DNA of 64,000 bases from Bacillota bacterium (GCA_023663285.1 JAMPHT010000010.1:1-64000); one strand, 5' to 3'; numbered from the stretch's first letter, positions 26,470-35,774 are shown. The notes: generated from the sequence alone by a model not told the origin. Made by a program: numbers and translations.

Positions 26470-27324
26470 ATGGAATTAGATTTCATAGAGGTATTCAATA
26501 AGAAACTGGAAGAGAAAAATATTGATTGGGAGGTCAGCGCACTGATCTCGCCTGATGGCAGATTGTTTTCTCTTGGGAGTGACTCGAAGTTAATAGGGCG
26601 GATCTTTGAGTTGATTTGTTATAATATTTTACAGGAAATCGCAGATGAAAATGGATTAATATTGCATCCTTCGGAAGCACAGACGGTATATCCTGATTTT
26701 ACGCTTATGAGGAGTACGGATGATAAAAAGAAGATCGCTGTGGATATAAAAACTACATATAGAAAATTTTTAAAGAGCGGAGTGCCGTCCGGATATGTAT
26801 TTACACTTGGTTCATATGCGTCCTATATGCGTGACGGCAAGAAGAATATATCATATCCCTACAACGAATATGCAAAGCATTATGTAATAGGATTTATATA
26901 TACAAGGAATGAAAATGCTTCGGAAGGAAAAGTATTTAGCATTAACGATTTGAGTGAATTGCCTGTTCCATATAAGGATGTTGAGGTTTTTGTTCAGGAA
27001 AAATATAAAATAGCAGGAGACAGGCCAGGAAGCAGGAATACAGAGAATATCGGCTCATTTAAAACAAACCGGATAGATTATTTAGTCAATGGAGAAGGCC
27101 CTTTTTCGGAGCTTGGAATAGAAATATATGAAGATTATTGGCGCGGATTTAAGAAATACAGGGAAGAATCCAAATATACGTCTTTGGAAGGATACTTGGA
27201 GCTTCAGGAAGGTAGTAATGGAGAAGCTTTGAGAAAAATTTATGAGCTTTGGAAGGAGAAGCATTGCAAACTGAATAGCGTAGATCAAGCTGATAATAGC
27301 GGTATTGCAGGAGGATCGCCATAG
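26470..27324 (+). CDS. EcoRV-like type II restriction endonuclease
   Basis: A 284-residue nuclease clearly related to R.EcoRV along most of its length. The shared catalytic residues are Asp76 in YPDFTL and Asp92/Lys94 in AVDIKTTY (EcoRV Asp74, Asp90, Lys92), and Glu47 in IFEL matches Glu45. Shared core segments include FTLGSYASYMR, KNISYPYNEY and GFIYTR. The recognition loop reads GSRNTE (187-192) where EcoRV has GSGNTT (182-187), so Gly184 is Arg here and Thr187 is Glu. A GATATC-like site is likely but specificity may differ. The protein is about 40 residues longer than EcoRV, mainly at the C-terminus. The start has AAAGGAGA. Confidence 0.9.
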   Translation: MELDFIEVFNKKLEEKNIDWEVSALISPDGRLFSLGSDSKLIGRIFELICYNILQEIADENGLILHPSEAQTVYPDFTLMRSTDDKKKIAVDIKTTYRKFLKSGVPSGYVFTLGSYASYMRDGKKNISYPYNEYAKHYVIGFIYTRNENASEGKVFSINDLSELPVPYKDVEVFVQEKYKIAGDRPGSRNTENIGSFKTNRIDYLVNGEGPFSELGIEIYEDYWRGFKKYREESKYTSLEGYLELQEGSNGEALRKIYELWKEKHCKLNSVDQADNSGIAGGSP

Positions 27325-27328
27325 AGGA

Positions 27329-28063
27329 ATGAAGATTTATCTTTTAAATATAGGGGAACTGATGCGGGAGGGCGCAGAACTTCAGGCCGAGTATCTGCTG
27401 GATAAAGTGGACGAGATCAGGCGGGAGAGGATCCTTTCGGCAAAAACCAGGCAGGGAAAGGCGGTGGAGCTGGGGGCAGGGCTGCTGCTGCAAAAGGCGG
27501 TTCTGGACTGGCAGGCTGACGGCGGGCAGGGCGCGGAGGAGGAAAGCTTTGCGGACTATGCAGGGAAGGCGGCGTTGGCGGGGCCTGTCGGCCCGGCAGG
27601 AGGTAGCGACTTCAATGTATGCAGTATTCTTACGCCGTCGGGACTTTTTTCCGAGCTGGATCGCCCCCTTCCCCTGACCTATCGGTACGGAGAGAAGGGA
27701 AAACCCTATTTTGAGAACATCCCCCTTTATTTTAACCTTTCCCATTCCGGGGAGTATGTGTTATGCGCGGCAGCGCTTCGGGAGGTGGGGGTGGATATTC
27801 AGAAGATCCAGTCAGTAGATGTGTGGAAGCTGGCAAAACGCTTTTTTTCGGAGCCGGAGCGCCGGGCCCTGGAACGCTGTGACGGCGGCGGGGAGCAGCA
27901 GAGGCTCTTTTTTGAGCTGTGGAGCCGGAAGGAAGCCTATGGAAAGCTGACGGGAGAGGGGATCGGGACGGTTCTGGGGAAGGATATACAGACTGTGGAG
28001 GCGCAGTGGCAGAGTGTTACACCACCTGAAGGGTACGCTATGGCAGTCTGTACCGAGATGTAA
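27329..28063 (+). CDS. 4'-phosphopantetheinyl transferase (Sfp type)
   Basis: A 244-residue enzyme that would move phosphopantetheine from CoA to a carrier-protein serine. Family motifs are FNLSHSGEYVLCA, VGVDIQKIQ (Mg-binding Asp) and FFELWSRKEAYGKLTGEGI. ATG 27329 has GAGGA upstream. An insertion rich in Gly/Ala between about residues 70 and 110 is not typical. No polyketide or non-ribosomal peptide gene is in the window, so the partner is unknown. It begins 4 bp after the nuclease gene, but codon use matches the backbone, so it is not part of the acquired RM module. Confidence 0.88.
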   Translation: MKIYLLNIGELMREGAELQAEYLLDKVDEIRRERILSAKTRQGKAVELGAGLLLQKAVLDWQADGGQGAEEESFADYAGKAALAGPVGPAGGSDFNVCSILTPSGLFSELDRPLPLTYRYGEKGKPYFENIPLYFNLSHSGEYVLCAAALREVGVDIQKIQSVDVWKLAKRFFSEPERRALERCDGGGEQQRLFFELWSRKEAYGKLTGEGIGTVLGKDIQTVEAQWQSVTPPEGYAMAVCTEM

Positions 28064-28152
28064 AGCAGCCTCAGCGGTTTTAAATGGCGGGCAGGATGTC
28101 CTGCGGCCGCCGCAGAGCTGTTGGCTCAGGAAACAAAGAAATGAGGATGAAT

Positions 28153-30003
28153 ATGGGACGGTTGATGAAGTATCTGAAGGATTATAAAAAGGAAGCCGTG
28201 CTGGCGCCGCTTTTTAAGCTGCTGGAGGCTTTTTTCGAGCTGCTGGTGCCCCTTGTCATGGCAAATATCATCGACAGGGGAATTGAAAATTCCGATATGG
28301 GGTATGTGGGCAGGATGGGAGCCTGCCTGCTTGCGCTGGCGGCGGTGGGGCTGCTGTCCTCTGTGACGGCCCAGTTTTTCGCAGCCAGGGCGGCGGTGGG
28401 ATTTTCCACCAAGCTGCGTCAGGCGCTGTTCGATCATATTCAGGGGCTGAATTTTACCAATATAGACAGGGCGGGATCATCCACCATGATCACCCGCATG
28501 ACAAGCGACATCAACCAGGTGCAGTCCGGTGTAAACATGGTGCTGCGCTTATTCTTACGCTCCCCGATCATTGTGTTCGGGGCCATGATCATGGCCTTCA
28601 CCATTGACGTGAAGAGCGCGCTGATATTTGTGGTGACTATCCCTATGCTTACCGTCGTGGTGATCGGTGTTATGGCGTGGACCATGCCACTGTATAAAAA
28701 GGTGCAGGCAGGGCTTGACAGAGTGCTGGGCGTCACCAGGGAGAATCTGACCGGCGTCCGGGTCATCCGGGCTTTTCACAGGGAAGCGGAAGAGGAGGAA
28801 AAGTTCAGGGAGCACACAGAAAGCCTTGCTCACAGCCAGACCTTTGTGGGTAAGATCAGCGCGGTCATGAATCCTCTGACCTATGTGATCGTGAATGCAG
28901 CCACCATGGCGCTGATCTATACCGGCGCTGTCCAGGTGGACGGCGGGGTACTGAGCAGAGGCGAGGTCATTGCCATTGTAAACTATATGTCCCAGGTGCT
29001 GGTGGAGCTGGTCAAGCTGGCAAATCTGATCGTCACTATCACCAAGGCTCTGGCCTGTGCGGATCGTGTGGCAGGGGTGTTTGAGATACAGAATGAGGAG
29101 CAGGGGACGCCTGATACGCCTTATGAGGAGAAAACAGGGGCGCCTTTCCTGGAATTTGACCATGTTTCCTTTACCTATGCGGGAGCCGGCGCTAAGACCC
29201 TGCATGATTTGAATTTTACGGTGGAAAGGGGAGAGACGGTGGGCATCATCGGCGGCACCGGCTCCGGCAAGTCCTCCCTTGTGAATCTGATTCCCGGCTT
29301 TTACCCTGCCACGGAAGGGGCAGTCCGGCTGGAGGGGCAGGATGTAAAAACCATGCCGGAGGCAGAGCTTCGGGGACGTATCGGCGTGGTGCCTCAGAAG
29401 GCGGTGCTGTTCAAGGGAACTGTCCGCAGTAACTTACAGTGGGGTAAGCCGGACGCCACGGAGGAGGAAATGTGGCAGGCCATTGACACTGCCCAGGCAA
29501 GAGAAGTAGTGGAGGGCAAGAGCGGCGGGCTGGACGCAGCAGTTTCCCAGAACGGCAAGAACCTTTCGGGAGGACAGCGCCAGCGGCTGACCATTGCAAG
29601 AGCCCTGGTCAGAAAGCCGGAGATCCTCATTTTGGACGACAGCGCTTCCGCCCTTGACTATGCCACAGACGCAAAGCTGCGGGCGGCCTTAAAGGGGCTG
29701 GCGGGCAGCACTACTACCTTTATCGTCTCCCAGAGGGCTTCCACCATTCGGCACGCGGATAAAATACTGGTGCTGGACGACGGTGAACTGGCAGGGGCGG
29801 GAACCCATGAGGAGCTGCTGGCAGGCTGCGAGGTGTACCGGGAGATTTATTTCTCCCAATACCCGGAGGAGAGGCTGAAGGCGGCTCGGACGCATAGGGC
29901 GGAATCGGATTTCGGAGAACGGAGCGTACAGTCTGAAACGGAGGAAAATCGGTTCGGAGAGATTGGAAAGGATCTGCCCAAGGGAGGTGCGCAGAATGGC
30001 TGA
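28153..30003 (+). CDS. Heterodimeric ABC exporter, degenerate-site half
   Basis: A 617-residue permease-ATPase with helices in about 15-320, then Walker A GGTGSGKSS, signature LSGGQRQR and Walker B ILILDDSASALD. The catalytic Glu after Walker B is Asp, and the H-loop His is Gln in IVSQRAS. This is the degenerate pattern of one half of BmrCD/TM287-288-type exporters. A charged C-terminal tail of about 45 residues follows. ATG 28153 is chosen because GAGG lies 6 bases before it; ATG 28141 and 28147 are alternatives. The gene overlaps the next one by 8 bp, confirming a pair. Multidrug export is the usual role. Confidence 0.88.
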   Translation: MGRLMKYLKDYKKEAVLAPLFKLLEAFFELLVPLVMANIIDRGIENSDMGYVGRMGACLLALAAVGLLSSVTAQFFAARAAVGFSTKLRQALFDHIQGLNFTNIDRAGSSTMITRMTSDINQVQSGVNMVLRLFLRSPIIVFGAMIMAFTIDVKSALIFVVTIPMLTVVVIGVMAWTMPLYKKVQAGLDRVLGVTRENLTGVRVIRAFHREAEEEEKFREHTESLAHSQTFVGKISAVMNPLTYVIVNAATMALIYTGAVQVDGGVLSRGEVIAIVNYMSQVLVELVKLANLIVTITKALACADRVAGVFEIQNEEQGTPDTPYEEKTGAPFLEFDHVSFTYAGAGAKTLHDLNFTVERGETVGIIGGTGSGKSSLVNLIPGFYPATEGAVRLEGQDVKTMPEAELRGRIGVVPQKAVLFKGTVRSNLQWGKPDATEEEMWQAIDTAQAREVVEGKSGGLDAAVSQNGKNLSGGQRQRLTIARALVRKPEILILDDSASALDYATDAKLRAALKGLAGSTTTFIVSQRASTIRHADKILVLDDGELAGAGTHEELLAGCEVYREIYFSQYPEERLKAARTHRAESDFGERSVQSETEENRFGEIGKDLPKGGAQNG

Positions 30004-31762
30004 CAAAGTGAAAAGCGGCGGAAGGCAGGGGCAGATGGCTACCCTTGGCAAGGTGCTGAATTATATCAGAAAATACTGGTTCCTGGTGGGGGCGTCCCTG
30101 ATCCTGGCGGCCGTGACCGTGGTGCTGACCCTCTATGTCCCCATTCTGACGGGGGACGCGGTGGATCTGCTTTTAGGGAAAGGGAAGGTGGATTTCCCGG
30201 CGGTGTTTACCATATTGAAGAAAATCGGGATAGCCGTGCTTATTACGGCGGTGGCGCAATGGGTCATGAATACCTGCAATAATCATATCACCTACCATGT
30301 GGTGAAGGATATCAGGGAGGACGCTTTTCACAGGCTGGAGGAGCTTCCCTTAAAATATCTGGACGCCCATGCCTACGGGGATATTGTCAGCCGGGTGGTG
30401 GCGGATGTGGACACCTTTGCAGACGGCCTGCTCATGGGCTTTACCCAGCTGTTCACGGGAGTCCTTACCATTTTCGGCACCCTGATATTCATGCTGGTCA
30501 CAAATGTGCCCATTGCTTTGGTGGTGGTCTGCATCACCCCCGTGTCCTTCCTGGTGGCGAAATTTATTGCCACAAGGACTTATTCCATGTTCAAGCTTCA
30601 GTCGGAGACCAGGGGCGAGCAGACTTCCCTGATCGAAGAGATGATAGGGAACCAGAAGGTAGTCAAGACCTTTTCCATGGAGGATGCGGTCAGGGAAGAG
30701 TTTGGCGAGATAAATGACAGGCTGGAAAAGTGTTCCCTGAAGGCAATCTTTTTCTCGTCCCTGACTAACCCCTGCACCCGCTTCGTCAACAGTCTGGTGT
30801 ATGCGGGCGTGGGCATCTTCGGCGCGTTTGTGGCGATCCGCGGAGGTATCAGCGTGGGAAGGCTGTCCTGCTTTTTAAGCTATGCGAACCAGTACACAAA
30901 GCCTTTCAACGAAATTTCGGGCGTGGTGACGGAGCTGCAGAACGCCCTTGCCTGTGCAGCCCGTATCTTTGAGCTGATCGACGAGGAGCCCCAGACGCCG
31001 GAGGTGGAGAATGCAAAGGTATTGACCAATGCCAGAGGCAATGTGAAGCTGGAGAACGTGTATTTCAGCTATACGCCGGAAAAGAAGCTGATCGAGGATT
31101 TTAATCTGGAGGTGAAGCCGGGACAGCGGGTGGCTATTGTGGGACCTACGGGCTGCGGCAAGACCACAGTTATCAATCTGCTGATGCGGTTCTATGATGT
31201 AAACAGCGGACGGATATGTGTGGACGGCACGGATATCCGGGAAATGACAAGGGGCAGCCTGCGCACCAGCTACGGCATGGTGCTGCAGGAGACCTGGCTT
31301 CGGGCGGGAACCATCCGTGACAACATCTGTATGGGTAAGCCGGAGGCCACGGAGGATGAAATCATTCAGGCCGCAAAATCCGCCCATGCCCACAGCTTTA
31401 TCAAGCGTCTGCCTAAAGGCTATGACACGGTGATCACCGAGGACGGCGGCAGCCTGTCCCAGGGCCAGAAGCAGCTGCTGTGCATTGCCAGGGTGATGCT
31501 TTGCCTTCCGCCCATGCTGATCTTAGACGAGGCGACCTCATCCATAGATACCCGCACGGAGTTAAAGATCCAGAATGCCTTTGCCACCATGATGGAGGGG
31601 CGGACCAGCTTTATTGTGGCGCACAGGCTCTCCACCATCCAGGAGGCGGATATCATTCTAGTGATGCGGGACGGAAATATCATCGAGCAGGGCAGCCACG
31701 AAAGCCTGCTGGCGAAGGGTGGCTTCTATGCGAACCTGTATCATTCCCAGTTCGAGGGCTGA
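29996..31762 (+). CDS. Heterodimeric ABC exporter, catalytic half
   Basis: A 588-residue permease-ATPase. Helices lie in about 25-315. The ATPase has Walker A GPTGCGKTT, the variant signature LSQGQKQLL, Walker B MLILDEATSSID with an intact Glu, and H-loop VAHRLST. The LSQGQ variant and intact Glu complement the degenerate half upstream. ATG 29996 has GGGAGGTG upstream and overlaps the previous gene by 8 bp. The dimer would have one strong and one weak ATP site. A tandem DNA repeat starts at its stop codon. Confidence 0.9.
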   Translation: MADKVKSGGRQGQMATLGKVLNYIRKYWFLVGASLILAAVTVVLTLYVPILTGDAVDLLLGKGKVDFPAVFTILKKIGIAVLITAVAQWVMNTCNNHITYHVVKDIREDAFHRLEELPLKYLDAHAYGDIVSRVVADVDTFADGLLMGFTQLFTGVLTIFGTLIFMLVTNVPIALVVVCITPVSFLVAKFIATRTYSMFKLQSETRGEQTSLIEEMIGNQKVVKTFSMEDAVREEFGEINDRLEKCSLKAIFFSSLTNPCTRFVNSLVYAGVGIFGAFVAIRGGISVGRLSCFLSYANQYTKPFNEISGVVTELQNALACAARIFELIDEEPQTPEVENAKVLTNARGNVKLENVYFSYTPEKKLIEDFNLEVKPGQRVAIVGPTGCGKTTVINLLMRFYDVNSGRICVDGTDIREMTRGSLRTSYGMVLQETWLRAGTIRDNICMGKPEATEDEIIQAAKSAHAHSFIKRLPKGYDTVITEDGGSLSQGQKQLLCIARVMLCLPPMLILDEATSSIDTRTELKIQNAFATMMEGRTSFIVAHRLSTIQEADIILVMRDGNIIEQGSHESLLAKGGFYANLYHSQFEG

Positions 31763-32000
31763 TGCGGCTTGAGGGTTGACAGGGCGTAAGAAAGGCGACC
31801 AGGGTTTCCGGCGCTGGCGTTAGGTATGTCCGGCTTGGGAATTGACGAAAGGGCAGAAAGACGATCAAGGTTTCCGGCGCTGACGTTGGGTATGTCCGGC
31901 TTGAGAGGCTGACGAAAGGGCAGAAAGACAAGCGAAGTTTCCGGCGGCGGAGTCGGTGTATTATTGTGTCCGGCTTTAGGGCTGGCGGGAGACGGAGAGA
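31762..32000 (+). repeat. Tandem repeat of about 66 bp, 3-4 copies
   Basis: The word GTTTCCGGCG starts at 31804, 31870 and 31937, giving a 66-67-bp period. Each unit also has ATGTCCGGCTT and GACGAAAGGGCAGAAAGAC or variants. Units drift in sequence and contain stops in all frames, so this is a non-coding, minisatellite-like array. It fills the gap before the flavoprotein gene. Confidence 0.75.
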
Positions 32001-32011
32001 GGAGAAAAGTC

Positions 32012-32476
32012 ATGGCGAGGGAAATGCGGCGTAAGGACAGGCAGCTGTCTGCGGAAGAGGCTATGGAAATTCTGACAAAAGGAGAATACGGTATCCTGTC
32101 AACCTTTGGAACGGAATACCCATACGGCATTCCGGTGAATTACGCAGTCGCGGATGATGCGATCTATATCCACGGCGCCTGCGAGGCAGGGCAGAAGGCG
32201 GAGAATATTGCCCTGAACGGCAATGTGTGCTTTACCGTGGTGGGAAGGACGGAGGTTCTCGCGTCGGCGTTCGCCTCGAAATACGAGAGTGTTATTGTCC
32301 TGGGAAAAGCGGAGAAAGCGGACGGAGAGGCAAAGGAGAGGGCGCTGGAGGCGCTGATAGACAAATACAGCCCGGACTTTCAGGAAGCCGGCATGAAATA
32401 TATTCATGCCGCCAAAGACAAGACGGCCGTGTATCGGATCGCGATCCACAGGATAACGGGAAAGGCCCGCAGATGA
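32012..32476 (+). CDS. Pyridoxamine 5'-phosphate oxidase-like flavoprotein (Nim type)
   Basis: A 154-residue split-barrel FMN-binding protein. YGILSTFGTEYPYGIPVNYAV is the conserved first strand pair, and IYIHGACEAGQKAENIALNGNVCFTVVG is the typical second part of the NimA/PNPOx-like group. Such proteins reduce nitro compounds or act in flavin redox chemistry; the exact role here is unknown. ATG 32012 is preferred over an upstream in-frame start because GAGAGGAG lies before it and the extra N-terminal residues come from the repeat array. Confidence 0.85.
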   Translation: MAREMRRKDRQLSAEEAMEILTKGEYGILSTFGTEYPYGIPVNYAVADDAIYIHGACEAGQKAENIALNGNVCFTVVGRTEVLASAFASKYESVIVLGKAEKADGEAKERALEALIDKYSPDFQEAGMKYIHAAKDKTAVYRIAIHRITGKARR

Positions 32477-32661
32477 AGGTATGTCATGAAAAGCAGATGG
32501 GAAAGGCATGAAATATGTAAATGCTCTTAAAAAGTATGCCGATATATAATATAACAGGCAAATTTGGGTTATTTTGAGCTGCGACTTTATGCATTTGTGC
32601 GGTGGGTGCAGTTTGTCTGCAGTTTATGGTACAGGATAACGGTACATGGAGGTAAAGGCAT

Positions 32662-33519
32662 ATGAAGGTGAGCGATACAAATATTACTCTGTATGCAGGC
32701 GGACAGCCAGACAGCAGCAGGGCAATGGAGGGCACAGGCAGGGAGCAGGAAGAGAGAAAGACGGTCTTTGTGGGAAACCTTAATAATAACCGGGAGGGCA
32801 CGCTTCGGGACAGGATCGCGGAGAGAAAGGCAAAAGCCCAGGAACAGGCCATGAAGGCGGTGGGAGAGGCTTTTCATGGCGATCTGGAAATCGACGAGGG
32901 CATGGAGGAAAGCCGTCAGCATATAAAGGAACTGGCGGAAGAAAATAAAGAACTTCAGGGCGCACTGGAGGATCTGGACAGACGGGAGGACACGCTGGAG
33001 AGGGCAAAGGCTGACGGTGAGATCAGCGAGGAAGAGTATCGTCAGGAAAAGGAAGCCCTGCAGCAGGAGAGAAAGACCCAGGAGCAGAAGATGGCTCAGA
33101 ATCAGGGGGCGATCCAGGGAGAAAACGCTTCTATCCGCGGCGTCCGGCTGGAACGCCTGAAGCATCATCACATGGCGGACGCCAGGAACCAGGCGGATGC
33201 GATAATGGATGCTGCCGGGCAGGAAATTATCGGTATGGTCCAGCAGGAGGCCATGGACCATGTGGACGAAGAAGCGGAAAAGAGAGAAGAGCAGGCGGAG
33301 GAGATCAAGGAAGAGAGGGAAGAGCAGGAAAAGCTGCTGGAGAAGCAGAAAGAGAAGAGGGAAGAGGAAGAGGCGTGGCTGGAGGAGCTTAGTCCAGAAG
33401 AATTCGCCGACTTTACAAAGTCCTCGGAGGATGTGCAGAAAGAGGTCCAGGATATGCTCAGGAAGATGAATCTTCTGGATGAGGATATCAAGGGCGCCGC
33501 AGTGGACGAGAGCGTATAG
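32662..33519 (+). CDS. Coiled-coil protein of unknown function
   Basis: A 285-residue, very hydrophilic protein with no membrane helix or signal peptide. Residues about 45-160 and 195-250 are dense in Glu, Lys, Gln and Arg with coiled-coil periodicity. A conserved-looking N-terminus (TNITLYAGGQ) and a C-terminal segment (LSPEEFADFTKSSEDVQKEV) flank them. I do not recognise the family. The ribosome site GGAGG is strong. Its neighbours give no clue: a flavoprotein upstream and a small coiled-coil protein downstream. Confidence 0.75.
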   Translation: MKVSDTNITLYAGGQPDSSRAMEGTGREQEERKTVFVGNLNNNREGTLRDRIAERKAKAQEQAMKAVGEAFHGDLEIDEGMEESRQHIKELAEENKELQGALEDLDRREDTLERAKADGEISEEEYRQEKEALQQERKTQEQKMAQNQGAIQGENASIRGVRLERLKHHHMADARNQADAIMDAAGQEIIGMVQQEAMDHVDEEAEKREEQAEEIKEEREEQEKLLEKQKEKREEEEAWLEELSPEEFADFTKSSEDVQKEVQDMLRKMNLLDEDIKGAAVDESV

Positions 33520-33577
33520 GAGCAGATATGTATGCTATATCAGAGGGAGCGTCACATATATTTTAATGATAATCAAG

Positions 33578-33606
33578 TAGACTTTATATTCTGATTGTGA
33601 TATACT
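33578..33606 (+). promoter_or_regulatory. Promoter of small coiled-coil gene
   Basis: TAGACT (33578-33583), 17-bp spacer, TATACT (33601-33606), followed 24 bp later by the ATG at 33630. Confidence 0.55.
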
Positions 33607-33629
33607 TTTTTATGTGGGGGTACAAGCAT

Positions 33630-33851
33630 ATGACGGATAATGAATTATTACTTGCTATATCTGAAATGATGGATACCAAGTTGAAATCAGAATTACAACC
33701 GCTGAAAAATGACCTGCAGGCTGTGAAAGAAGAAGTCCACCAAATAAAATTGTATCAGGAGAATAAAAAAATGGAGGCGGCCTTTGCTGACATTGAAATC
33801 ATGAAAAAAGTGATTGCGGAGCATAGCGAAAGGCTGCAGAAATTGGCGTAA
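33630..33851 (+). CDS. Small coiled-coil protein
   Basis: A 73-residue protein starting MTDNELLLAISEMMDTKL and continuing as one predicted coiled coil with heptad-spaced Leu, Val and Ile. ATG 33630 is chosen because GGGGGT lies 9 bases upstream. It has its own promoter and a strong terminator, so it is a monocistronic gene. Similar short proteins are common in Clostridia, but I know of no defined function. Confidence 0.7.
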   Translation: MTDNELLLAISEMMDTKLKSELQPLKNDLQAVKEEVHQIKLYQENKKMEAAFADIEIMKKVIAEHSERLQKLA

Positions 33852-33892
33852 GGTTTGGCCTTTAATTGTGTTTATATGATTATGAATAAGAA

Positions 33893-33930
33893 TGTGGCTG
33901 TCGGTTCGATAAAGCGACAGCCACATTTTT
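33893..33930 (+). terminator. Strong terminator after small coiled-coil gene
   Basis: TGTGGCTGTCG (33893-33903) pairs perfectly with CGACAGCCACA (33915-33925), followed by TTTTT. It lies between convergent genes and may also serve the minus-strand permease, although the T run on that side is weak. Confidence 0.85.
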
Positions 33931-33941
33931 GCGTATAGGCT

Positions 33942-35048
33942 TCAGGCAGCGCCCTTCTGCACATCCTCACGTACCAGTCGGTAAAGGCAGGCGCTTAAGG
34001 GAACGCCTATCAGCATACCGCCGATGCCGCCGATACCGCCGCCGATAATGACTGCCGCCAGTACCCAGATGCCGGGCAGACCAAGGGAAGTCCCCACCAC
34101 CTTTGGATAGATGATATTGCCCTCCAGCTGTTGGAGGATCACCAGATACACTATGAACAAGACTGCTTTGAGTGGCGAGGAGGTAAGAATCAGCAGAAAG
34201 CCTACGGCGCCGCCGATGTAAGCCCCGGCAACGGGAATGAGGGCGGTAAAGCCCACGGTAACGCCTACCACCGCCGCATAGGGGAAACGGAAGAGCAGCA
34301 TCCCAAGCGTGCAGAGGGCGCCCAGGATCACGGCTTCCGTACACTGTCCCACAATATAGCGGTGAAAGCTGTCGTTTGCAATATCTTTCACATGAGAGAA
34401 TTTTTCTATAAAGCCGGGCTTAAGATAACGGCTTGACAATTTGCCCAGCTGTCGCCCAAGCGTTTCCCTGCCGGATAAAATGTAAATGGAGAAGATAAAG
34501 GCCACCATCGTGTTTGCGGCGGTGGAAACGGTTCTGGAAACAAAGGTCACCGCATAGTCCCCCGCGCTTCCAAGGCCCCCTAAGACGGAGCCGACGATCT
34601 TGGAAAGGGTCTGGTGCCAGTTTATATCATTGAAAAATTCCTGAATATATTCGGAAAGCCAGGGAGCCTTGGCCAGGGAGTCTCCTATTTTTTCAAGAGC
34701 CGCGGGAACGCTGGTCAGCAGGAGCGTAACGCAGCTGCTCAGCTCCGGAATGACGATACGCAGCAGCAACAGTACGACGGCGATTATGCTTAAGAATGCC
34801 AGCAGCATACACACCGGCCTGCGGCTTTTGACCACTGCGGTCTTTTGGCTTTTGGGAAAGTAATGCCGCTCAAAAAAGCTCATGGGAATATTGAAAATAT
34901 AGGCGAATACACATCCCGTCAAAAGGGGGGCGGCCGCCGTAAAGAGCAGTCCCATCAGGTGGGCAAAGCTGTCCCAATAGTGAATACAGAGAAAAAGGAT
35001 AAAGATACTGATACCTGCCTGCAGACAGGTTTTCCAGTGTGATTTCAT
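33942..35048 (-). CDS. AI-2E/PerM-family transporter
   Basis: A 368-residue membrane protein with about seven or eight helices in the AI-2E transporter pattern: an N-terminal pair, an extracytoplasmic region around residues 110-180, and the conserved C-terminal QQLEGNIIYPKVVGTSLGLPG followed by a glycine-rich GGGIGGIGGMLIG. Members export small molecules or exchange ions; the substrate is not clear. ATG 35048 is chosen because AGGGAG lies before it; the frame continues to 35132 without a better start. It stands alone, convergent with the small coiled-coil gene and divergent from the amidase gene. Confidence 0.85.
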   Translation of the reverse strand: MKSHWKTCLQAGISIFILFLCIHYWDSFAHLMGLLFTAAAPLLTGCVFAYIFNIPMSFFERHYFPKSQKTAVVKSRRPVCMLLAFLSIIAVVLLLLRIVIPELSSCVTLLLTSVPAALEKIGDSLAKAPWLSEYIQEFFNDINWHQTLSKIVGSVLGGLGSAGDYAVTFVSRTVSTAANTMVAFIFSIYILSGRETLGRQLGKLSSRYLKPGFIEKFSHVKDIANDSFHRYIVGQCTEAVILGALCTLGMLLFRFPYAAVVGVTVGFTALIPVAGAYIGGAVGFLLILTSSPLKAVLFIVYLVILQQLEGNIIYPKVVGTSLGLPGIWVLAAVIIGGGIGGIGGMLIGVPLSACLYRLVREDVQKGAA

Positions 35049-35240
35049 TTCTGTTCTCCCTTCATTGCGTGGATCGCGACGGTATGCCGACTGAGCTGTT
35101 ATCATTTTACCGCATCGGGGGCGGTTTGACAACCGTTTTTCTTTACCATTGGATGTGAGATTTCATGGACTGGCACTTTTTTTTCTCTGCCGCATAAAAA
35201 TATAACAAGTATGTATGTGAATTTATGTGGGAGGTGTTTT

Positions 35241-35774
35241 ATGGCATTGGTAGTCTTGGACGCCGGCCATGGCGGCGAGAACCCTGGCGCCACTTACAAC
35301 GGAAGGCAGGAAAAGGATGACGCGCTGGCGCTTGTGCTGGCGATAGGATCCATACTGGAGGCAAACGGTGTAAATGTCTATTATACCCGCGACACAGATA
35401 TCTATGAATCGCCCCGGCAGAAGGCTATGGAGGGAAACGCGGTGAATGCGGATTACTTTGTGTCCATTCATCGGAATGCCAGTCCCTACCCGAATCAATA
35501 TACAGGGGTAGAAACACTGGTTTACAGCCGTTACGGCGAAGCGGCAAGGCTGGCATATAATATCAATACCCGCCTGGAGGATGTGGGTTTTGTGAATCAG
35601 GGGGTCAACGAGAGGACCAATCTGGTGGTGCTGAACAGGACGGCAATGCCTGCGGTGCTGGTGGAGGTGGGATTTATCAACACAGATGCGGACAATCAGC
35701 TTCTGGACCAACGCTTTAACGAAACGGCACAGGCCATTGCGGACGGTATCCTGGCTACGATATGGAGCGCATGA
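35241..35774 (+). CDS. N-acetylmuramoyl-L-alanine amidase (Amidase_3)
   Basis: A 177-residue zinc amidase that cuts the bond between MurNAc and the peptide stem of peptidoglycan. Zinc ligands and catalytic residues are seen as His in DAGHGG, Glu in NGRQEKDDAL, His in SIHRNA and Glu in VLVEVGFINTDADN. There is no signal peptide or wall-binding domain, so export is unexplained. ATG 35241 has GGGAGGTG upstream. The stop overlaps the pstS start, so it is the first gene of the pst transcription unit here, which is an unusual partner for phosphate uptake. Confidence 0.88.
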   Translation: MALVVLDAGHGGENPGATYNGRQEKDDALALVLAIGSILEANGVNVYYTRDTDIYESPRQKAMEGNAVNADYFVSIHRNASPYPNQYTGVETLVYSRYGEAARLAYNINTRLEDVGFVNQGVNERTNLVVLNRTAMPAVLVEVGFINTDADNQLLDQRFNETAQAIADGILATIWSA

